64,000 nucleotides of DNA from Chthonomonas calidirosea T49. GTDB lineage: Bacteria > Armatimonadota > Chthonomonadetes > Chthonomonadales > Chthonomonadaceae. The notes below the pieces were generated by a model. That model saw nothing but the letters and a program-made list of their open reading frames with translations. It was not told the DNA's origin and made no database searches. Made by a program: the position numbers and the translations under genes. The stretch covers positions 558,001 to 622,000 of the forward strand of contig NC_021487.1 of NCBI RefSeq assembly GCF_000427095.1. The letters are read 5' to 3'. Positions 17,458 to 24,592 of this stretch are shown piece by piece. Within the stretch, counting starts at the first letter, position 1, and each line of letters opens with the position of its first letter.

Positions 17458-18854
17458 AAATCCTCGTCCAAAAATTCGGAGGTACCTCTGTAGATACCAA
17501 AGAGCACCGAGAGATGGCCGTCCGCAAGGTCATCAAAGCGCGAGAGGCCGGCTATTATCCCGTTGTCGTTGTCTCAGCCATCGGGCGTGCGGGCGCTCCC
17601 TATGCCACCGACACCCTTGTGCAGTTTCTAAAAAGCATAGACCCCCAAGTGCCCCCAGCCCCACGTGAACTCGATATGATCATGGCCTGCGGAGAGATCA
17701 TCTCCACCGTGGTGTTCGCCCATACCCTCCAAACATTCGGCTATAAATCCATCGCGCTCTCCGGTGGGCAAGCCGGCATTATCACCGATCCGCAGTTCGG
17801 CGATGCACGTATCCGCGAAATACGCCCTCAATATATCCTGCGCTTGCTCGAACAGGGCTACATTCCCGTAGTCTGTGGCTTTCAGGGAACCACTGAGCCG
17901 GAAGATACCCATGAACATGGAGCTATCACCACCCTCGGTCGCGGAGGCAGCGATACCACCGCGTCAGCGCTCGGTGCTGCCTTAGGCGCTGAAGCCGTTG
18001 AGATCTATACCGACGTAGATGGCGTGAAAACAGCCGACCCAGATATCGTCCCAACCGCGCGTACCCTCGACGTCTGCTCCTACGAGGAGGTCGCCGAGAT
18101 CGCTCATCAAGGAGCCAAGGTGGTCCATCCCCGTGCAGCGGAGATCGCTATGGACTACAATATCCCCCTATGGGTGAAATCAACCTTTTCCGACGCGCCC
18201 GGAACACGCATTGTAGGACGTCAAGCCTCTGAAGCGACCTACCCGCGCATTACCGGCATTACCCATACCGGAAAAATTGTCTATATTCGCCTCGAGATCG
18301 GAGAGACCGAATACAAACCGCTTATTGAGCGCGAAGTCTATCGCATGATGGCACGCGCGGGCGTCTCCATCTACCTCGTCACCTTCAGTAATCGCTCGCT
18401 CTCCTTTGCCGTCGAGCGTAAGGTCTATCCCATCGCCCGCGATCTGCTCGATGGCATGGTGGTGCCCATCACATTCGAACAACCGGATGAAACAGGACGC
18501 CTTGCAGCCTTCTATATTTTTAAATTCTCCGAAGGGCTCGATCTTGCCTACAGCGTGCAACGCCCCCTGCTCCGTCCCCTCGAGCAGCATGTGCACGTGA
18601 TAGACGTCAATGCCAGTGTCATCGAAAGTTGTACCATGGTGTCGGTCATTACGAGCGGGCATCGCACCATGCCAGGCGTGATGGCTCGGATATATGCGCT
18701 GTTAACAAATGCTGGAATCGCCGTCTATCAAACAGCCGATTCCGACATGTCCGTCTCCTGCCTTATCCCTGAAAGCGAAGTTGAAAGAGCCGTTCGACTC
18801 CTTCACGCAGAGCTGTGTGAGCAGACGCCCAAACCCATAGAGGCACTTTCATGA
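17454..18854 (+). CDS. lysC: Aspartate kinase
   Basis: 466 aa, phosphorylates L-aspartate in the lysine/threonine/methionine and diaminopimelate pathway. Kinase blocks: N-terminal VQKFGGTSVDT, VVVVSAIGRAG, TLGRGGSDTTASALGAALGA, YTDVDGVKTADP and GAKVVHPRAAEIA. C-terminal part (about residues 290-460) carries two ACT domains for feedback control. It sits between an ACT-only protein (4-base overlap upstream) and an AtpZ-like gene (4-base overlap downstream). The pathway enzyme DapF is encoded 9 kb downstream beyond the ATP synthase genes. Confidence 0.93.
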   Translation: MKILVQKFGGTSVDTKEHREMAVRKVIKAREAGYYPVVVVSAIGRAGAPYATDTLVQFLKSIDPQVPPAPRELDMIMACGEIISTVVFAHTLQTFGYKSIALSGGQAGIITDPQFGDARIREIRPQYILRLLEQGYIPVVCGFQGTTEPEDTHEHGAITTLGRGGSDTTASALGAALGAEAVEIYTDVDGVKTADPDIVPTARTLDVCSYEEVAEIAHQGAKVVHPRAAEIAMDYNIPLWVKSTFSDAPGTRIVGRQASEATYPRITGITHTGKIVYIRLEIGETEYKPLIEREVYRMMARAGVSIYLVTFSNRSLSFAVERKVYPIARDLLDGMVVPITFEQPDETGRLAAFYIFKFSEGLDLAYSVQRPLLRPLEQHVHVIDVNASVIESCTMVSVITSGHRTMPGVMARIYALLTNAGIAVYQTADSDMSVSCLIPESEVERAVRLLHAELCEQTPKPIEALS

Positions 18855-19258
18855 AATCTGAAAATGAAGATGACTCTTTGGAAGATATCGAATCAGCGCA
18901 ATCGCAGCCTCCACCAGAGGTTCCCCCAGCTCCGCAATTGCCGGAGGTACCTCAACTGCAAAAAGCAGAGAAACCGTCTTGGCAGCTTAGCAGACCATCG
19001 CGTAAGAGCGGTGGCCGTCTTTTCGGTTTTAGCACCGATAGCCCTGATAGCGCTACACGTACCTATTCAAAAGTCGTTATGGCCGCCACAGTAGCAACGA
19101 GCCTTATCGGCCCGATGATCGTGTTTGCGCTCGTGGGCTTTTGGCTCGATGGCAAACTCCATCACCAGGTGGCCTATCTCGCTGGCATCGGGTGCATCGT
19201 CGGCTTTTTCGCCGGGCTTGTGTCGGTTATGGATATCCTACGGAGGCTTAAAAAATAG
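18851..19258 (+). CDS. AtpZ/AtpI-family small membrane protein
   Basis: 135 aa. An acidic, proline-rich N-terminal 50 residues precede two membrane helices (about 75-97 and 103-125; IGPMIVFALVGFWLDGKL, YLAGIGCIVGFFAGL). This hairpin with a GFWLDGKL loop is typical of the putative F0F1 ATP synthase assembly/Mg transport proteins found upstream of atp genes. ATGA overlap couples it to lysC. Confidence 0.75.
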   Translation: MKSENEDDSLEDIESAQSQPPPEVPPAPQLPEVPQLQKAEKPSWQLSRPSRKSGGRLFGFSTDSPDSATRTYSKVVMAATVATSLIGPMIVFALVGFWLDGKLHHQVAYLAGIGCIVGFFAGLVSVMDILRRLKK

Positions 19259-19298
19259 TTCACTTTGGCCTACCGTAGACAGAAATCTGAGCCTGATG

Positions 19299-19307
19299 TG
19301 CTATAAT
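19299..19307 (+). promoter_or_regulatory. Extended -10 promoter before the atp genes
   Basis: TGCTATAAT is a perfect extended -10. No good -35 is visible at the usual distance, which extended -10 promoters tolerate. It could start a separate ATP synthase transcript inside the longer operon. Confidence 0.55.
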
Positions 19308-19380
19308 ATTAGCCGCATTGCAAGTAGGCTAAGTGAAACCGTCGTATCGAAACGGAGGTCTCCATAACGGAGTCGCGACG

Positions 19381-19770
19381 ATGGCAGATAACAGACTGAT
19401 CTTTCAAACCATCAAACACAGCGGTCTTTGTGCAGTGTTCGTAGCTCTAGGGCTCATTGCCCTCCACAGCTACGCGGCTGCAGCAGGCTTTCTGATGGGC
19501 ATAGGGCTGGCGCTCTTTGGCCTTTACGGCCTCGAACGCGCGTCCCTGCGCTGCTTTCATGCGACTTCGCCATCTCGCGTTGGTCGCACTATGGGGATAG
19601 CTCTTCTTTTTCGCCTACCTGTCTATGTAGGCGGAATACTGCTTCTTATGCACTTCTTCGGCGGTTCCTTCCTCCTTGCCTTAGGCAGCGTCGGGGGCAT
19701 TCTTTGTGTCCTTCTTTCGCTCATCCATACGGTTCTGAAAACCGTGTCACGAAGCGTCCAACAAATTTAA
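19381..19770 (+). CDS. atpI: AtpI-like ATP synthase accessory membrane protein
   Basis: 129 aa with four predicted membrane helices. The position just before atpB and the size fit AtpI, which helps c-ring assembly in other bacteria; sequence similarity is weak, as usual for this family. The ATG at 19381 has ACGGAG eight bases upstream; a GTG at 19333 would add 16 residues. Confidence 0.65.
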   Translation: MADNRLIFQTIKHSGLCAVFVALGLIALHSYAAAAGFLMGIGLALFGLYGLERASLRCFHATSPSRVGRTMGIALLFRLPVYVGGILLLMHFFGGSFLLALGSVGGILCVLLSLIHTVLKTVSRSVQQI

Positions 19771-19801
19771 CAGCTAGTTCACTAGAGGAAGAAAGGTTTT
19801 C

Positions 19802-20680
19802 ATGCCGAGCAGTCTTCAACACACACAACAGATCGGTAGCGTACATCGGGGTCACCTGCCCATCCAGATCGTACAGGCAGGCGGTGCTCCCAGCCCTTCC
19901 ACAGATACTCCCATCTCTCAACATACCGAACAAGCCTCAGAAAAAGCGCAGATTGGAGATATACCTGATCCTACCCTGCTGCTCGAAAACGCTGTGCTGG
20001 CTGCCCTCCTTCTCCTCCTTTTTGCGCTCCTTTCCCGGCGAAACCTTCAAAAAATACCGCGTGGCCTCCAAAATATCGGCGAGTTCATCGTTGAAACGAT
20101 AGATCGTTTTGTGGTAGAGCTTATGGGGCCCCATGGCAGAAAGTATGTCCCTTTCGCCGGAACGCTCTTCCTGTTCATCTTTGTTATGAACGTTCTCGGC
20201 GATATCCCCGGCTTTCATGCCCCCACCAGCAACCTTACCTATACCTTTGCTCTCGGTCTCACCGTCTTCTGCTACGTTCAGTGGGAGGGAATACGTGCCC
20301 GTGGGCTGTTCGGCTATATCAAACATTTCTCTGGCCCTCCTCTGCCCTTCCTTATGGCCATCTTCCTGAAGCCGCTCCTGTTTATTATCGAGGTCATCTC
20401 AGAACTTTTTAAGCCGATCACTCTCTCCGTCCGACTTTTCGGCAATATCTTCGGCGAGGATGTCATCATCCTTGTCTTCGCCAGCCTATTTACCATGATC
20501 GGTTTCAAATGGCTGGGTTGGTTCCCATTACAGTTTCCGGTGCTTCTCTTAGCCTATCTTACCGACTTTGTACAGGCTCTCGTCTTCATGGTGCTCGCCT
20601 GCATCTATCTCGCTCTCATGACCCATGAAGAGGGGATGGAGGAGGCAGAATCGGAACAGGCGCTCGCCCATGCGCACTAA
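19802..20680 (+). CDS. atpB: ATP synthase F0 subunit a
   Basis: 292 aa, proton- or sodium-channel subunit. The essential Arg is R211 in ITLSVRLFGNIFGED. Other family blocks are VMNVLGDIPGF and LTDFVQALVFMVLACIYLALM. About 55 N-terminal residues are polar and rich in Gln, Ser and Pro before the first helix, longer than usual. GAGGAAG lies upstream of the ATG. Confidence 0.95.
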   Translation: MPSSLQHTQQIGSVHRGHLPIQIVQAGGAPSPSTDTPISQHTEQASEKAQIGDIPDPTLLLENAVLAALLLLLFALLSRRNLQKIPRGLQNIGEFIVETIDRFVVELMGPHGRKYVPFAGTLFLFIFVMNVLGDIPGFHAPTSNLTYTFALGLTVFCYVQWEGIRARGLFGYIKHFSGPPLPFLMAIFLKPLLFIIEVISELFKPITLSVRLFGNIFGEDVIILVFASLFTMIGFKWLGWFPLQFPVLLLAYLTDFVQALVFMVLACIYLALMTHEEGMEEAESEQALAHAH

Positions 20681-20740
20681 TCATCTTTTAAAATAACCAA
20701 TCAAAACCAAACATTACGACAGAAAGGGTTTCGAAAGAAT

Positions 20741-21025
20741 ATGATCTATTTCGCTGCACTTGCAATTGCGGCGGGGCTTGCTGTCCCGATCGCGGTTATT
20801 GGAGCCGGTATTGGACAAGGACGTGCGGTGGCATCCGGGCTTGAGTCGATGGCTCGCCAGCCCGGTATGGCAGGCCAACTTCTTATCAACATGATCATCG
20901 GCCTCGCCTTCATCGAGTCGCTCGTGCTCTTTGCCCTCGTGCTCGTCTTCATCTTTCTTGGCTCCCGCCTGCCCAACACCAATCAGGTGCTGCAAACTAT
21001 TCAGAGCACACAGGTAAGCAAATAG
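20741..21025 (+). CDS. atpE: ATP synthase F0 subunit c
   Basis: 94 aa, two-helix hairpin forming the rotor ring. Helix 1 has GAGIGQGRAVASGLESMARQP, with the loop ARQP; helix 2 holds the ion-binding Glu E59 (GLAFIESLVLF). Ligands matching the sodium type are Q26, E59 and S60, but position 61 is Leu instead of Thr. A stable hairpin follows the stop. Confidence 0.95.
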   Translation: MIYFAALAIAAGLAVPIAVIGAGIGQGRAVASGLESMARQPGMAGQLLINMIIGLAFIESLVLFALVLVFIFLGSRLPNTNQVLQTIQSTQVSK

Positions 21026-21029
21026 CCTT

Positions 21030-21059
21030 TTCGGCTCCCAGAGTCTTCTGGGAGCCGAA
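21030..21059 (+). promoter_or_regulatory. Intercistronic hairpin between atpE and atpF
   Basis: Perfect 13-bp stem (TTCGGCTCCCAGA / TCTGGGAGCCGAA) with a GTCT loop, starting six bases after the atpE stop codon. The Shine-Dalgarno AAGGAG of atpF (21058-21063) begins in the last two paired bases. No T-run, so it is more likely an mRNA stability or translation control element than a full terminator. Confidence 0.75.
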
Positions 21060-21070
21060 GGAGATAACCG

Positions 21071-21595
21071 ATGCTACAGATCGAGCAAGCGATAAAATTT
21101 AATCCGGTCTACTTCGGCATACAGATTCTGATCTTTCTGCTCCTGCTGCAGATACTTACAAGAGTCTTTTGGCGTCCCTTCCTAAAAGATATGGAGAAGC
21201 GCACAGAAGACATCGAAGCCCGTTATCGCCGTCGTGAGGAGCTTCAACAAGAAATGGAGCGCCTGCGGGCTGAGTATCAGCAGCGTATCGCTGTTGTGGA
21301 TGCCGAAGCCCGCGCCCATATTCAAGAGGCGGTCAAAAAAGCGCAAGGAGAACGGGAACGTCTGATCAAAGAGGCGCGCACCCAGGCCGAACAGGTGTTG
21401 CTTCAAGGTCGCCAGAGCATCGAGAGAGAACGCGAAGCGACCCTCCAAGCCCTCAAAGAGCAGATGATCGCTATGGCGACCGATGTGGCAGATCATGCTC
21501 TCGGCTCTCTTTACCCGAAAGAAGAACTGAGGCGCTCGATTGAAGCTCGTGTGGCTCAGGCAACAACCACCGCGAGTAGCACCCATGAATGGTAA
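21071..21595 (+). CDS. atpF: ATP synthase F0 subunit b
   Basis: 174 aa. One N-terminal membrane helix (about residues 14-33) is followed by a long charged coiled coil to about residue 150, the peripheral stalk. A second b-type gene follows, so this subunit probably forms a heterodimer. AAGGAG precedes the ATG at the base of the upstream hairpin. Confidence 0.9.
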   Translation: MLQIEQAIKFNPVYFGIQILIFLLLLQILTRVFWRPFLKDMEKRTEDIEARYRRREELQQEMERLRAEYQQRIAVVDAEARAHIQEAVKKAQGERERLIKEARTQAEQVLLQGRQSIEREREATLQALKEQMIAMATDVADHALGSLYPKEELRRSIEARVAQATTTASSTHEW

Positions 21596-21628
21596 ACCGA
21601 TGAATCTATTTTCTATGGAGTTGTCAGC

Positions 21629-22201
21629 GTGATTCCTGAGGTCAGCCTCGGACCGTTTAAAATAGAACAGCCCGATGCGTTTCTCGCGCTTATTTTGGGC
21701 TTTCTGATCCTGCTATGGCTCGCCTACAAGTACGCCTATCCTATGGGGCGTGACTTGCTAAAAGCGCGTACGGAACGCATCGAACAGGCCTACAAACAGG
21801 CCGATGCCCTTCTCGCTGAGGCACAGGCCATACATGACGACTACGCTCAGCGCCTTGCACACATTGAAGAGGAGCATCGCGCCCGTGTTGAACAGGCCGT
21901 GCGCGAAGCAGAAGCGCTCTCGGCTCAAATCATTGCCGAAGCCCAACAGGCGGCACAAACCATTCTACAACGCGCCCAACAAGAGGTCGAACGAGAACGT
22001 ACCTATCATCAAATCCTTATGCGCCAACAGATCGTTGCGATCGTTCTCGATGCCGCTGAAAATGCCATCCGTACGATGGCCTCTGAAGAGACGCAACATA
22101 AACTTGTGAGCGATTTCATCCACCAACTTGCTCAGAGTGCTCTCAATGGCTATACTCCTGTAAACCGTAATAGCCTGGCCCATGGCGGAGGAGAACCCTA
22201 A
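21629..22201 (+). CDS. Second ATP synthase b-type subunit (b')
   Basis: 190 aa with the same plan: one membrane helix (about residues 18-37, LALILGFLILLWLAYKYAY) then a long charged coiled coil. GTG start at 21629 with GGAG upstream. The TAA stop abuts the ATG of atpH. Paired b/b' genes are best known from cyanobacteria and other phototrophs but also occur elsewhere. Which of the two is the ancestral b is not clear from the sequence. Confidence 0.85.
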   Translation: MIPEVSLGPFKIEQPDAFLALILGFLILLWLAYKYAYPMGRDLLKARTERIEQAYKQADALLAEAQAIHDDYAQRLAHIEEEHRARVEQAVREAEALSAQIIAEAQQAAQTILQRAQQEVERERTYHQILMRQQIVAIVLDAAENAIRTMASEETQHKLVSDFIHQLAQSALNGYTPVNRNSLAHGGGEP

Positions 22202-22750
22202 ATGGCAACTCGTGATGTGCGTGCAGCTCGCCGTTATGCAGCAGCGCTCTTTCAAGCGGTTCAAAAAGAAGGCGTTCTCGAAGTGGTGGAGCGCGAACTT
22301 GAGGAGCTACTAACAACTCTTCATAATACACCTGTACTCAAAGAGTTCTGGCACAGTCCTCTCGTGCCGGCACCCAAGAAAAGCTCGCTCATCGAAAAAA
22401 CCTTCGCCAACAGGCTACATCCCTTAACCATCGGTTTCCTGAACCTGCTTGTTAACAAACGTCGCGAAGAGCTGTTAGAATATATCTATACCGATTTTAG
22501 ACGCCTTGTTGATCGGGCGCGGCACCTGCTTCGTGCAGAGGCTGTCTTTGCCGTGCCGCCCACTCCCGAGGAAGAACAGGCACTTCGTGAAAGCCTGGAG
22601 AAAAGAACGGGCGCTAACGTGGAGCTGCGTGTACGGCTCGATCCGGAAATCCTCGGAGGAGTCGTTATCCGACTTCAAGATACCATCCTTGATGGAAGCG
22701 TGCGTGGAAGCCTTGAGAGATTGCGCGAGCGCTTCCTACAAAAAGCTTAG
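22202..22750 (+). CDS. atpH: ATP synthase F1 subunit delta
   Basis: 182 aa. N-terminal RAARRYAAALFQAVQKEG and the C-terminal block VRLDPEILGGVVIRLQDTILDGSVRGSLERL are diagnostic of delta/OSCP, which ties the peripheral stalk to F1. Starts directly after the b' stop codon. Confidence 0.95.
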   Translation: MATRDVRAARRYAAALFQAVQKEGVLEVVERELEELLTTLHNTPVLKEFWHSPLVPAPKKSSLIEKTFANRLHPLTIGFLNLLVNKRREELLEYIYTDFRRLVDRARHLLRAEAVFAVPPTPEEEQALRESLEKRTGANVELRVRLDPEILGGVVIRLQDTILDGSVRGSLERLRERFLQKA

Positions 22751-22810
22751 TTCTAACGGAAAAACCCGAAACGTCTAAATTACGACGTTGCGCTGGAGAT
22801 AGAGATAACG

Positions 22811-24511
22811 ATGGCCATTCGACCAGAAGAGATAACTTCAATACTCGAGCGAGAGCTGCTCGAAACCACAAAACGTGAAATTGCCACTTACGATGCTGGA
22901 ACCGTCCTTCAGGTAGGAGACGGCATCGCCCGAATCTACGGCCTGCAAGGCTGCATGGTTTCAGAACTGCTGGAGTTCCTCGACGAAAAAGGGAACCCCA
23001 TTGTGGATGAAAACGGTGCCGTCATTCGTGCGATTGCCCTCAACCTCGAAGAAGATAACGTGGGTGCCATTATCCTCGGCCCCTGCGAACAGATTTTCGA
23101 GGGCACAACGGTTCGGCGAACGAACCGCATCATCGAAGTGCCCGTGGGCGAAGGCCTGTTAGGCCGTGTAGTAAGCGCCCTAGGTGACCCCCTCGATGGC
23201 AAAGGCCCTATCACGGCAACGCGCTATGCCTATATCGAAGCCAGAGCTCCCGGAGTTGTGGAGCGACAACCCGTAAAAGAGCCCCTACAAACCGGGCTTA
23301 AAGCGATAGATGCTCTCGTGCCAATCGGACGTGGACAACGTGAGCTGATTATCGGTGACCGCGGTATTGGAAAAACCGCCATCGCCCTCGATACCATCAT
23401 CAATCAAAAGGGCGGCGATGTCATCTGCATCTACGTTGCCATCGGTCAAAAGGCCTCAACCGTAGAAAACGTGCGTCGTACCCTAGAAGCTGCCGGCGCT
23501 ATGGACTATACCATCATCGTAGCCGCCAATGCCTCCGACCCGGCTCCAATGCAGTATATCGCCCCCTACACCGGTTGTACCATTGGCGAGTACTTCCGCG
23601 ATAAAGGACAACATGCCGTCGTCATCTACGACGACCTCTCTAAACATGCCGTCGCCTATCGCCAAGTCTCTCTCCTTCTTCGACGCCCCCCCGGACGCGA
23701 GGCTTATCCAGGCGATATCTTCTACCTGCATAGCCGCCTTCTCGAACGAGCCGCAAAAATTCGCGAAGACTATATCATTGTTGATAAAACGGCTCCCGAA
23801 GATACGAAAGAAGGCATCAATGGCAAACTCTATGAGGGTAGCCATGGGCTTAGCGAGGCTAAAAAAGACCTTGCCGCCATGCCTAATGCCGATTCCCTCG
23901 AAATTCGCAAAAAGCCCGGTACTGGAGGAAGCCTCACGGCGCTGCCTATCATTGAAACGTTGGCCTCCGACGTCTCTGCCTACATCCCCACCAACGTTAT
24001 CTCCATCACGGACGGCCAAATCTTCCTTGAACCAGACCTGTTCTTCGCCGGTGTGCGCCCAGCTATCAACGTGGGTATCTCGGTCTCTCGCGTGGGACGC
24101 TCAGCACAAATCCCAGCCATGAAAAGCGGTAAAGTGGCAGGACGCCTACGTCTTGACCTCGCCCAATTCCGCGAAGTTCAAGCGTTTGCCCAATTTGCCT
24201 CCGATCTTGATAAGGTGACCCGCGATCAGCTCGAGCGTGGTTCTCGACTCATTGAGATACTTAAGCAGCCTCAGTTCCAACCAATGCCCGTGGAAAAACA
24301 GGTTACCATCATCTATGCCGGCAATAACGGCTATCTGGATGATATTCCTGTAAACGCTGTAAGCAAGTTCGAGGCGGAGTTCCATCCTTTCATGGAAAAG
24401 AACTACCCCGACATCCTTGAAAAAATCCGAATTACCAAAGATTTGGATGAAACCACGGAAGCAGAGTTGAATAAGGCTATTCAAGCCTTTAAAGCCCAGT
24501 TCCAACCCTAG
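22811..24511 (+). CDS. atpA: ATP synthase F1 subunit alpha with internal insertions
   Basis: 566 aa, about 60 longer than usual. The P-loop GDRGIGKT is at residues 182-189. [23 protein letters not shown] and ISVSRVG, with the conserved Arg, are intact. Two additions are visible: about 10 residues near 57-70 ([14 protein letters not shown]), and about 45-50 residues at about 318-370 between LERAAK and [12 protein letters not shown], which are normally only a few residues apart. The second is polar and rich in Asp, Glu, Lys and Gly. The frame is continuous, so this is not a frameshift. The beta subunit gene does not follow. Confidence 0.95.
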   Translation: MAIRPEEITSILERELLETTKREIATYDAGTVLQVGDGIARIYGLQGCMVSELLEFLDEKGNPIVDENGAVIRAIALNLEEDNVGAIILGPCEQIFEGTTVRRTNRIIEVPVGEGLLGRVVSALGDPLDGKGPITATRYAYIEARAPGVVERQPVKEPLQTGLKAIDALVPIGRGQRELIIGDRGIGKTAIALDTIINQKGGDVICIYVAIGQKASTVENVRRTLEAAGAMDYTIIVAANASDPAPMQYIAPYTGCTIGEYFRDKGQHAVVIYDDLSKHAVAYRQVSLLLRRPPGREAYPGDIFYLHSRLLERAAKIREDYIIVDKTAPEDTKEGINGKLYEGSHGLSEAKKDLAAMPNADSLEIRKKPGTGGSLTALPIIETLASDVSAYIPTNVISITDGQIFLEPDLFFAGVRPAINVGISVSRVGRSAQIPAMKSGKVAGRLRLDLAQFREVQAFAQFASDLDKVTRDQLERGSRLIEILKQPQFQPMPVEKQVTIIYAGNNGYLDDIPVNAVSKFEAEFHPFMEKNYPDILEKIRITKDLDETTEAELNKAIQAFKAQFQP

Positions 24512-24538
24512 GGTCGTTTTACAAAGTAAGGGTTTCGT

Positions 24539-24575
24539 ACGATCTCTCTTAGCTTAAAACGCTAAGAGAGATCGT
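24539..24575 (+). promoter_or_regulatory. Strong hairpin between atpA and the fusion gene
   Basis: Perfect 15-bp stem (ACGATCTCTCTTAGC / GCTAAGAGAGATCGT) with a 7-base loop, 27 bases after the atpA stop. No T-run follows; the Shine-Dalgarno AAGGAGGT of the next gene begins four bases later. Could be an attenuator, a processing site or an mRNA 3'-end stabiliser that separates atpA from the downstream gene. Confidence 0.7.
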
Positions 24576-24592
24576 TCACAAGGAGGTTTTCT

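Noticed and set aside
23759-23935. Frameshift or assembly error in atpA
   Set aside because: The frame is continuous, the inserted residues have normal composition and conserved blocks resume exactly at GGSLTALP.
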